Shown piece after piece: positions 9,233 to 18,389 of a stretch of 64,000 bases of DNA (within the stretch, counting starts at the first letter, position 1; the number at the start of each line of letters is the position of its first letter). The stretch is from Mucilaginibacter phenanthrenivorans. Its GTDB lineage: Bacteria; Bacteroidota; Bacteroidia; Sphingobacteriales; Sphingobacteriaceae. The notes under the pieces are model-generated. The model was not told the DNA's origin. It saw only the letters and a list, made by a program, of their open reading frames with translations, and searched no databases. The stretch lies in NCBI RefSeq assembly GCF_024721155.1, contig NZ_JAHVAP010000002.1, positions 186,001 to 250,000 of the forward strand, written 5' to 3'. The position numbers were made by a program, and so were the translations under genes.

Positions 9233-9916
9233 ATGCAGCTGTACAACCAAACTCTTACTCTTTTAAAAAAGGAGATCTTGTTGGAGTGGCGTTCAAAATA
9301 CGCCTTTAATGGGGTATTGCTGTATGTTGTTTCCACGGTTTTTATCTGCTACATCTCGTTTAATCTTAACCCCGGGTTCTCAGGAACCAAAGGTTATTCT
9401 ATAGTTTGGAACATTTTGTTCTGGATAATAATCCTTTTTGCGTCTGTTAATGCTATCGCCAAAAGCTTTATGCAGGAAAGTAAGGCGCGGCTGCTTTACT
9501 ATTATTCTATTGCAAGCCCGCAGGCTATTATTCTTTCAAAAACAATCTACAACATCCTCCTCATGTCTTTATTGAGCGGGCTGGCGCTGCCTATCTATAT
9601 GCTGTTTTTTAACAATACGCTTGGCGATCCTTTGTATTATTTTTTAACGGTATTGTTGGGAGCCATTAGTTTTTCAACGGTATTTACCATGATTTCGGCT
9701 ATCGCATCAAAGGCAGGTAATAATGGTACCCTGATGGCTATTTTGAGTTTCCCTGTAATTATCCCGGTTATCCTGATTCTTATTAAGCTCAGCAAAAACG
9801 CCATGGACGGCTTGCAGCGAAGCCTGAGCTATGAAAATATTTTAGTGCTTTTTGCCATCAACGTAATTGTTATCACTACCTCTCTCATTTTATTCCCCTT
9901 TTTGTGGCGCGATTAA
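9233..9916 (+). CDS. ccmB: Haem exporter permease CcmB
   Basis: The 227-residue integral membrane protein has six predicted helices and the CcmB N-terminus (LTLLKKEILLEWRSK amphipathic segment before helix 1). CcmB is the permease of the CcmABCDE complex, which loads haem onto CcmE during cytochrome c maturation (System I). The ATPase CcmA is not encoded in the window. The remaining ccm genes lie 6-12 kb downstream, separated by an iron cluster and two unrelated genes. Confidence 0.85.
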   Translation: MQLYNQTLTLLKKEILLEWRSKYAFNGVLLYVVSTVFICYISFNLNPGFSGTKGYSIVWNILFWIIILFASVNAIAKSFMQESKARLLYYYSIASPQAIILSKTIYNILLMSLLSGLALPIYMLFFNNTLGDPLYYFLTVLLGAISFSTVFTMISAIASKAGNNGTLMAILSFPVIIPVILILIKLSKNAMDGLQRSLSYENILVLFAINVIVITTSLILFPFLWRD

Positions 9917-10042
9917 TTCCGCCGGTTATTTTCCTCCAGGTTTTTTGATTCAATGTAGCAGATTTGGCTAAGTGGTCTTTCTGTAGTTTTCTGAATTTCA
10001 ATAGTTTGTATCTTATCTGGAATCGTTTTAAATAATTTTTTC

Positions 10043-10069
10043 TTTTATTTGGATTAAGTCTAAATAAAA
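10043..10069. promoter_or_regulatory. 27-bp palindromic operator upstream of the iron cluster
   Basis: A near-perfect 27-bp palindrome: arms TTTTATTT and AAATAAAA around GGATTAAGTC, with 11 of 13 pairs complementary and the other two G/T. It overlaps the candidate -33 element and the spacer of the promoter for the porin-Rieske-imelysin-dihaem operon. Position and dyad symmetry fit a Fur- or DtxR-like metalloregulator site. The regulator identity is inference. Confidence 0.65.
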
Positions 10070-10079
10070 TGTTTCTTTG
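10048..10079 (+). promoter_or_regulatory. Candidate promoter of the iron cluster
   Basis: TTTG at 10048-10051 and TTTCTTTG at 10072-10079 are separated by 20 bases, matching the -33/-7 spacing of Bacteroidota promoters; the -7 box deviates from TAnnTTTG at one position. The palindromic operator covers the -33 side. The porin ATG follows 20 bases after the -7 box. Confidence 0.45.
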
Positions 10080-10099
10080 CCTGTGATCAAACGTCACAT

Positions 10100-11323
10100 A
10101 TGCAAACAAAGATTTTTACTTTATCAATTGGTTTTCTTTTAGTTGCCGGAGCCCTATTCGCACAGAAAACAAACCCCGTAACTTCAGAAGATTCACTAAA
10201 TACCGGCATTTCGAAAAGCTCAACCACTATTGGTGGCTATGGTAATGCATTTTATCAGCGTAATAATAATCTTGGTACCTCAAAGCTCGATCTGGAACGC
10301 TTTGTGCTTTTTACCGGTCATAAGTTTAATGATAAGATCTCGGTCTTTTCGGAACTTGAAGTTGAAGATGCTAAGGTTACCGGCGGCGAAAGCGGGGGCG
10401 AGGTTGCTATCGAACAAGCCTACCTTAAATTTAACTTAAATGCCAACCAATATATAGTAGCAGGTTTATTTATCCCAAGATTAGGTATCTTGAATGAAAA
10501 CCACCTGCCGAACACCTTTAACGGTAACGAGCGTAACTATGTGGAAACGTTCATCCTGCCATCAACCTGGCGCGAGTTAGGTATTGGCCTTTATGGCAGC
10601 TTAAACAATTTGCCGTTAAACTATTCTGTCGGCCTTGTGAATGGCCTAAGCTCGGCAACGTTCGATCATGGTACAGGTATTCGCGATGGTAGATTTGAGG
10701 GCCGCAACGCCAGTGGGAACAACCTTGCTGTTACTGCATCATTACAATATTACCAGGGTAATTTTAAGGCGCAGGTTGCCGGCTATTACGGTGGTACAAC
10801 GGGTGTAAGCAAACGCAAAGCCGATAGCCTTGGATTAAATTCAGGAATATTTGGTACACCGGTAGCTATTGGCGAAGGCGATATTCAATATTCAAGGAGC
10901 GGCTTTTCATTGAAGGCGCTGGGGGCTATAGTATCCATACCAGATGCAGCTCAAATTAATGCGGCTTATGCTAACAACACGCCAAAAACCGAGTACGGCG
11001 CATACCTTGAGTTAGCTTATGATCTTTTATACCGTTCAAAAAATGCACACGGACAACAGTTTATTGTTTTTGCCCGGGATGAAAAGTTTGATATAAATGC
11101 CAGTATCCCCTCAAACGGAATAACTGACGGTACGCTTGATCAAAACCATGTAGTCGCCGGGTTCACGTATCTGCCTATGCGTAACGTGGCCATTAAGGCT
11201 GATATGCGGATAATCCACACCGGTGCTCAAAACCCCAACCTGATTGTTAACCCTAACCCTGTTGCCCTGCCTTACCAGGAAGATAATAACCTGGTGAACC
11301 TTGGCCTTGCGTTCTCATTTTAA
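10100..11323 (+). CDS. Outer-membrane porin-like beta-barrel protein
   Basis: The 407-residue protein has a signal peptide (cleavage near LFAQK, about residue 22) and then alternating amphipathic strands typical of a beta barrel. It ends in LGLAFSF with the C-terminal phenylalanine used for outer-membrane insertion. The pattern resembles phosphate-selective/OprO-like porins of Bacteroidota. As first gene of an operon with Rieske, imelysin and di-haem proteins behind a palindromic operator, it probably passes a metal or metal complex (inference). Substrate is not evident from sequence. Confidence 0.72.
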   Translation: MQTKIFTLSIGFLLVAGALFAQKTNPVTSEDSLNTGISKSSTTIGGYGNAFYQRNNNLGTSKLDLERFVLFTGHKFNDKISVFSELEVEDAKVTGGESGGEVAIEQAYLKFNLNANQYIVAGLFIPRLGILNENHLPNTFNGNERNYVETFILPSTWRELGIGLYGSLNNLPLNYSVGLVNGLSSATFDHGTGIRDGRFEGRNASGNNLAVTASLQYYQGNFKAQVAGYYGGTTGVSKRKADSLGLNSGIFGTPVAIGEGDIQYSRSGFSLKALGAIVSIPDAAQINAAYANNTPKTEYGAYLELAYDLLYRSKNAHGQQFIVFARDEKFDINASIPSNGITDGTLDQNHVVAGFTYLPMRNVAIKADMRIIHTGAQNPNLIVNPNPVALPYQEDNNLVNLGLAFSF

Positions 11324-11327
11324 TAGT

Positions 11328-11753
11328 ATGGATAGGAGAAATTTCGTAAAGCAAACCTGCACGCTATGCCTGTTGGCAGGCTCGGGAATGCTGGTGAGCT
11401 CGCTGGCTTCATGCGGTTCGGCGCTGCCGGTTTATAAAACTGCCGTGGCTGATAAAAAGATAGCTGTTCCCGAAAACTTGTTCGCCAATAGTGATTTTCA
11501 AGTTATCCAGCCTAAGGGAATGTACTATAACGTCGGTCTTAAAAAGGAGAAGGACGGCACTTATACGGCTTTGCTGCTGCGATGCACACATGCCGATAAC
11601 CAGTTAACTCCAACAGGTAATGGCTTTAAATGTACGCTGCATGGAAGTGCATTTGACAATGAGGGCCATGTAACTAATGGACCTGCGGAGCGCCCGCTAC
11701 AAAAATATCCCACCCAAATAGAATCCGGCCAAATAATAATCCATATAAGTTAA
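11328..11753 (+). CDS. Rieske 2Fe-2S lipoprotein
   Basis: The ATG at 11328, four bases after the porin stop, is preferred over an in-frame TTG at 11301 that would lie inside the porin gene. The 141-residue protein starts MDRRNFVKQ, a twin-arginine-like signal followed by a hydrophobic stretch and lipobox LASC. The Rieske ligands are Cys86 and His88 (CTH) and Cys102 and His105 (CTLHG). It should be a Tat-exported, membrane-anchored electron carrier. Lying between a porin and an imelysin/di-haem pair, it probably shuttles electrons in periplasmic iron handling. The second motif has the short CxxH-G-S form seen in stand-alone Rieske proteins. Confidence 0.85.
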   Translation: MDRRNFVKQTCTLCLLAGSGMLVSSLASCGSALPVYKTAVADKKIAVPENLFANSDFQVIQPKGMYYNVGLKKEKDGTYTALLLRCTHADNQLTPTGNGFKCTLHGSAFDNEGHVTNGPAERPLQKYPTQIESGQIIIHIS

Positions 11754-11759
11754 ACACCT

Positions 11760-12848
11760 ATGAAAACAAAAATAATTACCCTGATTTGCATAGCAGCCAT
11801 TGCTGTGACTTTTTCAAGATGCTCAAAGGCATCTCTTACTCCAACCACTGCTGACGGTACACTGGAAGGACAGATCCTGGCTGATTTTCCAACCAACCTG
11901 GCAAACCCTAATTACCTTGACATTGAAACCAAGGCGGGCATAATGAACGATGCCATCGCTACCCTGATTGCAACGCCCACCGATGGTAATTTAAAGGCCG
12001 CTCAAACTGCCTGGAAAAATACCCGTGCTGCCTGGGAATCATGTGAAGGCTACTTGTTTGGCCCGGTAGAAGATTTTAACTATGACCCAACTATGGACGA
12101 CTGGCCGGTTAATAAAACAGATCTTGACGTGCTATTGGCCAGCAGCAATCCTTTAGCTGTTGCCGATATTGATACGCTCGGCACTACATTAAAAGGTTTC
12201 CATGCTATAGAGTATGTCATATTTGGTGTTGGCAGCACAAAAAAGGTGGCGCAGATCACAGCACGCGAAAAAGTTTACCTATCGTCATTAGCTCAAAGCC
12301 TTTATAATACCACTAAGGAACTTCGCAATAGTTGGGACCCATCTCAATCAGGTAACTTCAGTTTACAGGTAACTAATGCGGGCAAGGGCAGCACCCGGTT
12401 TACAACCCGTCTTGATTTCTTTAAGGCGCTGGTAGGTTCAATGGCTGATATTTGTAATGAAGTCGCCAACGAAAAAATGCAAACGCCCTATGCTGCAAAA
12501 GACTCGACTTTAGATGAATCCTCATTCTCACACAATTCAGTAACGGACTTTACCAACAATATCCAGGGAATCGGGAATGCGTATTTAAGTACTTACAATA
12601 GCACAGGCGGGCATAGCTTAAGTGAGTTAGTGAAGTCAAAAAAGTCATCGCTTGATGCTACCATACAAGCACAGATCAAGGCCGCAGTAAGTTCATTCGA
12701 TGTATTATCAAAAAATAACATTACTTACGAAAAGGCTATCTATTCAAACAGGGCACAGGTGGTTGCTATTCAAAACACCATCAATACCCTAAAGGCAACG
12801 CTTGACGGCGACCTAACTGATTTTATCCAGGCAAATATTAAAGACTAA
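11760..12848 (+). CDS. Imelysin family (peptidase M75-like) iron-uptake lipoprotein
   Basis: The 362-residue protein has an SPII signal with Cys near SRCSK and the imelysin hallmark GxHxxE, seen as GFHAIE with His148 and Glu151. The fold is two four-helix bundles, as in EfeO, IrpA and ICMP. Members are periplasmic or surface iron-associated proteins, and no peptidase activity is established for most. It begins 6 bases after the Rieske gene and is followed by a di-haem oxidoreductase, the usual Bacteroidota arrangement of an IrpA-like iron system. Confidence 0.88.
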   Translation: MKTKIITLICIAAIAVTFSRCSKASLTPTTADGTLEGQILADFPTNLANPNYLDIETKAGIMNDAIATLIATPTDGNLKAAQTAWKNTRAAWESCEGYLFGPVEDFNYDPTMDDWPVNKTDLDVLLASSNPLAVADIDTLGTTLKGFHAIEYVIFGVGSTKKVAQITAREKVYLSSLAQSLYNTTKELRNSWDPSQSGNFSLQVTNAGKGSTRFTTRLDFFKALVGSMADICNEVANEKMQTPYAAKDSTLDESSFSHNSVTDFTNNIQGIGNAYLSTYNSTGGHSLSELVKSKKSSLDATIQAQIKAAVSSFDVLSKNNITYEKAIYSNRAQVVAIQNTINTLKATLDGDLTDFIQANIKD

Positions 12849-12856
12849 TAAATAAA

Positions 12857-14230
12857 TTGAGACAATTAAAGGTAATTGGCGTACTAATAGTATTGGTGCT
12901 GATCCTGGTAAAATGCCAGAAATCGGCAGTGTTTCCTGCAGAACAATACAATGATGAGCTTTCCGGTGGCGATGAAACTGTTTTCAGCGCCACCTCGCAG
13001 GCTTTTGGAAATATGTTTCCCGGCCTAAGCGGGTACGACGTGCATGTGCATGAACTGGGCGACCTGGTTTTCAGCCAATCATTTGTTACCGCACCGGCAC
13101 CCATTCATAGTGGCTTAGGCACTATTTTTAATAATACTTCATGCACCAATTGCCATCACAACGATGGCATTGGCTTGCCCACAGCCGGCGATCTACAGTC
13201 GTCGCTACTGATGCGGGTGAGTTTACCGGGCACGGATGAGCATGGCGGCCCGGTACCTGTGCCAGGCTATGGCCTGCAGCTACAGGATAAGGCTGTTTTT
13301 GGTAAAGTACCCGAGGGCAAGGTGAATATTTCATATGCCACCACTTCTTATTCGTTTCCTGATGGGGAAACTTATGAGTTGAGAAAGCCAACTTATACTT
13401 TAACAAATCTTTATGCGCCTATATCCGGCAGCTATTTACTGTCTCCTCGACTAGCGCCGCCGATGTTTGGCCTGGGGCTGTTAGAGGCCGTTCCTGAAAG
13501 CGAAATCGTAGCACAGGCTGATCCAAATGATGTAAACGGTGACGGAATTAAGGGTAAAGCCAACTATGTGTGGGATGTAGTTACCAACAGCAAACAGCTT
13601 GGCCGTTTTGGCTGGAAAGCAAATACGGCATCGATAAAAACACAGGTTGCCACCGCCTTTAACCAGGATATGGGCATTACTACCACTTTGTTGCCAGTTG
13701 AAAATAGCTTTGGCCAGCCGCAATATGACGGATTAAAGGATGATCCTGAATTACCGGACAGCCTTTTGAACGCCGTAAAATTTTATGCGCAAACGCTTGC
13801 AGTGCCTGCCCGAAGGAACACTACCGATGCAACCATTAAACGGGGCCTGCAACTGTTTATACTGGCTAAATGCATCAACTGCCACAGGCAAACGTTTACC
13901 ACCAGCATCAACGTGGCAATGCCGTCGCTATCCAACCAGGTGATTCACCCTTATACCGATATGCTGGTGCATGACATGGGGCCGGGTTTAGCTGACGATC
14001 GTCCCGACTACCTGGCTGGTGGCCGCGAGTGGCGAACCGCTGCCCTATGGGGCGTAGGGTTGTTTGAAACCGTAAATAACCCGGGATATTATTTACATGA
14101 TGGCCGGGCACGTACATTAACTGAAGCCATTATGTGGCACGGCGGCGAAGCAGCACAATCAACCGCTTATTTTTCAAACCTGCCTAAAAGCGACAGGGAT
14201 GCAATTTTAAAGTTTTTGAAGTCGTTGTAG
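12857..14230 (+). CDS. Di-haem oxidoreductase lipoprotein (cytochrome c peroxidase-like, DHOR family)
   Basis: The start is a TTG at 12857, eight bases after the imelysin stop; it is needed because the SPII signal (LILVKCQKS) begins immediately. The 457-residue protein has two c-type haem sites: Cys96-x2-Cys99-His100 (CTNCH) and Cys339-x2-Cys342-His343 (CINCH). The C-terminal part contains WGVGLFE and LHDGRARTLTEAIMWHGGEA, typical of the DUF1111/DHOR family, often called thiol oxidoreductase. It depends on the ccm system encoded on both sides. Probable role is electron transfer or iron oxidation/reduction with the imelysin partner (inference from context). Confidence 0.88.
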   Translation: MRQLKVIGVLIVLVLILVKCQKSAVFPAEQYNDELSGGDETVFSATSQAFGNMFPGLSGYDVHVHELGDLVFSQSFVTAPAPIHSGLGTIFNNTSCTNCHHNDGIGLPTAGDLQSSLLMRVSLPGTDEHGGPVPVPGYGLQLQDKAVFGKVPEGKVNISYATTSYSFPDGETYELRKPTYTLTNLYAPISGSYLLSPRLAPPMFGLGLLEAVPESEIVAQADPNDVNGDGIKGKANYVWDVVTNSKQLGRFGWKANTASIKTQVATAFNQDMGITTTLLPVENSFGQPQYDGLKDDPELPDSLLNAVKFYAQTLAVPARRNTTDATIKRGLQLFILAKCINCHRQTFTTSINVAMPSLSNQVIHPYTDMLVHDMGPGLADDRPDYLAGGREWRTAALWGVGLFETVNNPGYYLHDGRARTLTEAIMWHGGEAAQSTAYFSNLPKSDRDAILKFLKSL

Positions 14231-14345
14231 GAAAGTCCGAAAGTTGGAAAAGTCTGCAAGTCCGAAAGATAGAATGCTGTGTAAAGATATTATTACACTG
14301 AGCTAAATCTTGCAGACTTTCGGAGTTCCGGACTTTCGGACTAAC
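14231..14345. repeat. Inverted repeat of AGTCCGAAAG words
   Basis: The gap after the di-haem gene holds gaaagtccgaaag and aagtctgcaagtccg words at 14231-14272 and their complement (cttgcagactttcgg, ggactttcggact) at 14307-14345. Together they form a long imperfect hairpin that could end transcription. The same words recur at 20072-20187 and 52303-52405. Confidence 0.65.
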
Positions 14346-14412
14346 TTTTTCATCCACAGTTCATAATAAATTCGTTTTTTCGCATCTTCAAAATAAATTG
14401 TAATTTTAGTCG

Positions 14413-15603
14413 ATGCGATTCCCCTGGCACATCCTTTTATTCATTCTTTTCCCGGTTCTCTCATTTGCGCAAAACGGAGTAATTACCGGGATGGTAACAA
14501 ACGCCGAAACCAACAGGCCCTTACCCCGGGCAAGCGTATTTTTGAGCAATTCATCAGTAGGTTCGGCAACTGCTGAAGATGGTAAGTTCGCCCTGCTTGG
14601 CATAAGGCCAGGCCAGTACAGGTTGGTGGTAACAATATTAGGTTATGAAGAGTATTCAAACACGGTGCTTGTTGGGCACGAACCTATTAAGCTGGATATT
14701 AAATTGAGTCCGAAGCCATTAATGCTTAGGGAGGTTGTTATATCATCGAGTGCAGACTGGAAAAAAAATTATGAAGCATTCAGGCGAGACTTTATAGGCA
14801 CGGATGAAAATGCAAAAAGTTGTGTTGTACTGAACCCCCATATTCTTAACATAACATATAACCCAACTAAACAGTTATTACATGCCGATGCCGATGAGTT
14901 TTTAGTTGTTGAAAACAAGGCGCTTGGTTATCGCGTAAAATACCTGGTCAATGATTTTAAGATTGATAAAGTCTCCGGGATAGTTTCGAGGGAGGGGCAG
15001 CAGCTTTTTGAGGATTTGCCGGGAAGTGAGGCGCAGAAAAAGAAGTGGCATAAAAAACGCGAGGAAGCATATTATGGTTCGGCTATGCATTTTTATCGCT
15101 CACTGTACGCCGATAAATTAAAGGACGAGGGTTTTATTGCCTATAACTTTACCCGTTATCCTAATCCGAAGCGGCCACCAGAAGATATTCTCAAACGTAA
15201 AATGGAATTTTTTTACCAGCGGCGAATAGTTGATTCTTTTAAATACTGGCAGGATATCGCAATTAATGAGTCAAAATATGCAGGCGATCATGTTAGTAAA
15301 CTTCCGTACGCAACGTGGGAGATTTTATCATCAACAGGGCAGGCCGGTCTATATGCGATGCATTTTCCTAATTACCTGTACGTTGTTTACACCAGAAAAA
15401 CAGACGATACAAAGGATAGGGACCTTTACCGCCCATTGGATATGTCTAACTATGAAGTTACTGTAATCACCTTATCTGCGCCTTATGTCATTTTCGATAC
15501 CAATGGCACTGTTGTAGAAAATTCACCACTATATGAAGGTGCATGGGCAAGAGCAAAGGTCTCTGACCTGTTGCCGGTTGATTATGTGCCGGATATGAAG
15601 TGA
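14413..15603 (+). CDS. Secreted CarboxypepD_reg-like domain protein
   Basis: The 396-residue protein has a signal peptide ending near LSFAQNG (about residue 20) and a CarboxypepD_reg-like beta-sandwich (about 20-100; GMVTNAETNRPLPRASVFL, AEDGKFALLGIRPGQYRLVV). The remaining 300 residues match the uncharacterised half common in Bacteroidota proteins of this architecture. It is periplasmic or outer-membrane associated, with no catalytic motif. A weak -7 box (TAATTTTA at 14401-14408) precedes the ATG. It stands alone between two hairpin repeats. Confidence 0.78.
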   Translation: MRFPWHILLFILFPVLSFAQNGVITGMVTNAETNRPLPRASVFLSNSSVGSATAEDGKFALLGIRPGQYRLVVTILGYEEYSNTVLVGHEPIKLDIKLSPKPLMLREVVISSSADWKKNYEAFRRDFIGTDENAKSCVVLNPHILNITYNPTKQLLHADADEFLVVENKALGYRVKYLVNDFKIDKVSGIVSREGQQLFEDLPGSEAQKKKWHKKREEAYYGSAMHFYRSLYADKLKDEGFIAYNFTRYPNPKRPPEDILKRKMEFFYQRRIVDSFKYWQDIAINESKYAGDHVSKLPYATWEILSSTGQAGLYAMHFPNYLYVVYTRKTDDTKDRDLYRPLDMSNYEVTVITLSAPYVIFDTNGTVVENSPLYEGAWARAKVSDLLPVDYVPDMK

Positions 15604-15746
15604 TGTGTTGGTTGATTGAGTTGAATAGGTTGAATGGTTGATTGAGTTAGAGAAATGTAATAATTGCTTTTTAGCATGATTTGACATATAGTTATTGGAA
15701 AAACAACCACTCACTTAATCAACCCAATCTAACTTAATCAACTAAA
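15604..15746. repeat. Inverted repeat of gttgattgagtt words
   Basis: Arms at 15604-15655 (ggttgattgagttgaatagg type) and 15700-15746 (cttaatcaacccaatc type) are complementary with reiterated words and enclose about 45 bases. They sit just before the ccmC promoter and match in design the element at 9023-9220. Confidence 0.65.
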
Positions 15747-15751
15747 ATTCC

Positions 15752-15759
15752 TACCTTTG
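15752..15759 (+). promoter_or_regulatory. Bacteroidota -7 element for ccmC-ccmD
   Basis: TACCTTTG matches TAnnTTTG exactly and lies 14 bases before the ccmC ATG, giving a short leader. No convincing -33 element is visible; the upstream side is repeat sequence. Confidence 0.6.
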
Positions 15760-15773
15760 GCCCCATAAATAAT

Positions 15774-16448
15774 ATGAGTTTTATATACAAAACCTGGTGG
15801 AAGGTATTAGTGGTTGTAACCATTATATACACCCTGTTTGCGGGCCTGATGTTTGGCGTGCCGCGGCTGGCAATACTGCACGAAACTATCCGCAATCTTT
15901 ATTTCCATGTGCCCATGTGGATGGCGATGCTTACGGTGTTCGTAATTTCGGTTATCTTTAGTATCAGGTATTTAGCTACAGGGAAGGAAGAATATGACCT
16001 GATTGCAGTTGAATGCGTAAACACTGGGATGCTGTTTTATGCACTGGGCCTGGTTACGGGGATGATATGGGCTAAGTTTGCCTGGGGTGCTTACTGGAGC
16101 GGCGACCCTAAACAGAACAGCGCAGCTATTGCCTTCCTGTTGTATTGCGCGTATTTGGTGCTGCGCAACTCGATAGACGAAGAACAAAAGCGGGCGAAGA
16201 TCTCGGCTATCTATAACATTTTCGCATTCCCGATAATGATCGTATTGATATTTATTTTACCAAGAATGACAGATTCCTTACACCCAGGGAACGGCGGTAA
16301 TCCGGGTTTTAATAAATACGATTTAGACAGTCGCATGCGCGTTGTGGTTTACCCTGCGTTTTTAGCGTGGAGCTTTTTGGCAATATGGATCGCTTCGCTT
16401 CGCTACCGCATCCGTTTAATTGAATACAAAAGGAACGAATTAAATTAA
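15774..16448 (+). CDS. ccmC: Haem-handling membrane protein CcmC
   Basis: The 224-residue protein has six predicted helices and the WWD-type haem loop WGAYWSGDPKQNSA starting about residue 104. His residues in YFHVPMW and in the loop before the last helix (SLHPGNGG) fit the axial haem ligands. CcmC delivers haem to CcmE in System I cytochrome c maturation. The small ccmD gene begins one base after its stop, as is usual. Confidence 0.92.
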   Translation: MSFIYKTWWKVLVVVTIIYTLFAGLMFGVPRLAILHETIRNLYFHVPMWMAMLTVFVISVIFSIRYLATGKEEYDLIAVECVNTGMLFYALGLVTGMIWAKFAWGAYWSGDPKQNSAAIAFLLYCAYLVLRNSIDEEQKRAKISAIYNIFAFPIMIVLIFILPRMTDSLHPGNGGNPGFNKYDLDSRMRVVVYPAFLAWSFLAIWIASLRYRIRLIEYKRNELN

Positions 16449-16449
16449 C

Positions 16450-16659
16450 ATGAAGAAAATATTGGTTTTAGCATCTTTGCTGCTAATGTATTTTGGGGCA
16501 TTTGCCCAGCCAGGTCAGGATGTGGAAATGGCCGATGCGTTGCGTGCTTCGGGTAAGATATATGTCGTTATCGCAATAATTGTGGTGATTTTTGTGGGCC
16601 TGGCCATTTTTTTGTTCTCGATAGACCGGCGATTAAAAAAACTCGAAAAGGAAAAATAG
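16450..16659 (+). CDS. ccmD: CcmD family protein
   Basis: The 69-residue protein has a signal-like N-terminal helix ending GAFAQ, then a second hydrophobic helix (about 36-56) and a basic C-terminal tail (RRLKKLEKEK). CcmD stabilises the CcmABC-CcmE complex. The Bacteroidota form has this longer two-helix layout. Assignment rests on position immediately after ccmC, size and topology, since sequence conservation in the family is low. Confidence 0.8.
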   Translation: MKKILVLASLLLMYFGAFAQPGQDVEMADALRASGKIYVVIAIIVVIFVGLAIFLFSIDRRLKKLEKEK

Positions 16660-16713
16660 TTCAAAAATCAGGTTTAAACAGTTTAAACATACATTTCAAT
16701 GTAATGTTAAAAC

Positions 16714-16743
16714 TTTGGCCGGATTATGTAGATAATATATTTG
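16714..16743 (+). promoter_or_regulatory. Promoter of the glutamate dehydrogenase gene
   Basis: TTTG at 16714-16717 and TATATTTG at 16736-16743 are 18 bases apart, a good Bacteroidota -33/-7 pair. The coding start at 16811 leaves a leader of about 60 bases. The leader is AT-rich with no obvious hairpin. Confidence 0.6.
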
Positions 16744-16810
16744 CGATATTGATAAAAAAAGCATCAAATTTGCATACTTTTTTAACGATTTAATAATTAT
16801 CAAAAATTTT

Positions 16811-18247
16811 ATGGCTACCAATAACCCGGCTGCTGATCAGGATACCCACTTTTTTGGTGACGTATGTAAGAACTTTGATTACGCGGCTCAATTTACAAAA
16901 CACGATTCTGGTCTGCTCGATCAGATCAAATCTTGCAACAGTGTTTATCGTTTCAGATTCCCTATCCGCAGGGGAAACGGCTTTGAAGTGATAGACGCAT
17001 GGCGTGTTGAACACTCACAACACCAGTCGCCAACAAAAGGCGGGATCCGCTACAGCGAAATGGTTAATGAGGACGAAGTAATGGCGCTTGCTGCCCTAAT
17101 GACCTACAAATGCGCCATTGTAAATGTGCCATTTGGCGGCGCTAAGGGAGGGATCAAGATCAACCCAAAAAACTACACCATCCAGGAGCTTGAAAATATT
17201 ACCCGTCGTTACACGGTTGAATTAATTAAGAAGAACTTTATAGGCCCCAGTATTGACGTACCTGCCCCCGATTATGGATCAGGCGAGCGCGAAATGAGCT
17301 GGATAGCCGATACTTATGCTACCATGAACCCGGGTCAGCTGGATGCTATGGGAGCTGTAACAGGTAAACCAATCGCATTACATGGCATTGCCGGCCGCAA
17401 GGAAGCAACCGGACGTGGTGTTGCAATCGCTATCCGCGAATGCGTAAGTGTTGGCGAGGATATGCAAAAAATTGGCCTTTTGCCCGGCATCTCTGGTAAA
17501 AAAGTAATTGTACAGGGCCTTGGTAACGTGGGTTACCACTCTGCCAAATTTTTAGCCGAATTCGGCGCGCTTGTAGTTGGTTTGTGCGAATTTGAAGGCG
17601 CTATTTATAATGCTGATGGTTTGGACGTTGACGCAGTATTTCAGCACCGCAAGGTAACCGGATCTATCTTAGGATATGCCGGTGCAAAACAGGAATTCAA
17701 AAATTCCCTGGAAGGTCTCGAGCAGCCTTGTGATATTTTGGTCCCTGCTGCTTTGGAGAACCAGATCACAATCGCTAATGTTAAAAATATCAAGGCAAAA
17801 ATTATTGCGGAAGGGGCGAATGGCCCAACCTCACCCGAGGCGGAAGCTATTTTTTACGCGGCCGGTGGTTTAATAATTCCTGATATGTATGCCAATGCCG
17901 GCGGTGTTACAGTATCTTATTTCGAATGGCTTAAAAATCTGTCGCACGTAGCGTTTGGCCGTATAAACAGGCGTTTTGAAGAAAATTCGAACCTTAACCT
18001 GGTAAATATGGTGGAAGGCATCACCGGTGTTGCATTAACTGCAATGCAGCGTTCAACCATTATAAAAGGAGCATCAGAGCTTGAATTAGTAAATTCAGGT
18101 TTGGAGGATACTATGATCCGCTCATACCACGAGATAAGGGAAACTTATAAGAATAATCCTAAAATTGATACGCTTCGCAGCGCAGCAATGGTTGGCGCTA
18201 TTAACAAAATTGCGGTATCGTACCAAAATCTTGGTATCTGGCCATAA
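16811..18247 (+). CDS. Glu/Leu/Phe/Val dehydrogenase family protein (probable glutamate dehydrogenase)
   Basis: The 478-residue cytosolic enzyme catalyses reversible oxidative deamination of an amino acid with NAD(P). The substrate region shows PFGGAKGGI with Lys112 and [14 protein letters not shown]; the Rossmann domain has GLGNVG (about 236-241). The binding-site pattern and length favour glutamate over branched-chain amino acids, but specificity is not certain. It has its own promoter and terminator, so its location inside the ccm region appears incidental. Confidence 0.88.
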   Translation: MATNNPAADQDTHFFGDVCKNFDYAAQFTKHDSGLLDQIKSCNSVYRFRFPIRRGNGFEVIDAWRVEHSQHQSPTKGGIRYSEMVNEDEVMALAALMTYKCAIVNVPFGGAKGGIKINPKNYTIQELENITRRYTVELIKKNFIGPSIDVPAPDYGSGEREMSWIADTYATMNPGQLDAMGAVTGKPIALHGIAGRKEATGRGVAIAIRECVSVGEDMQKIGLLPGISGKKVIVQGLGNVGYHSAKFLAEFGALVVGLCEFEGAIYNADGLDVDAVFQHRKVTGSILGYAGAKQEFKNSLEGLEQPCDILVPAALENQITIANVKNIKAKIIAEGANGPTSPEAEAIFYAAGGLIIPDMYANAGGVTVSYFEWLKNLSHVAFGRINRRFEENSNLNLVNMVEGITGVALTAMQRSTIIKGASELELVNSGLEDTMIRSYHEIRETYKNNPKIDTLRSAAMVGAINKIAVSYQNLGIWP

Positions 18248-18272
18248 ATGTTATTCGTCTTTTTTGATACAG

Positions 18273-18304
18273 GGCTGGATATAACTGATATCCAGCCTTT
18301 TTTC
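18273..18304 (+). terminator. Rho-independent terminator after the dehydrogenase gene
   Basis: A perfect 10-bp stem GGCTGGATAT/ATATCCAGCC with a 5-base loop is followed by a run of T. It lies 26 bases after the stop codon. Confidence 0.9.
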
Positions 18305-18389
18305 GTTTATATTGTTACAAGTACCACATATTCATTTTTCTGATAATATCATTTAAAGTTTTTACATTTAATCCTCCAATTGGATAAGG

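Noticed and set aside
9885-10109. 74-codon minus-strand frame rich in Arg and Lys
   Set aside because: It runs antisense across the ccmB end, the palindromic operator and the porin start, and looks like AT-rich noncoding translation.
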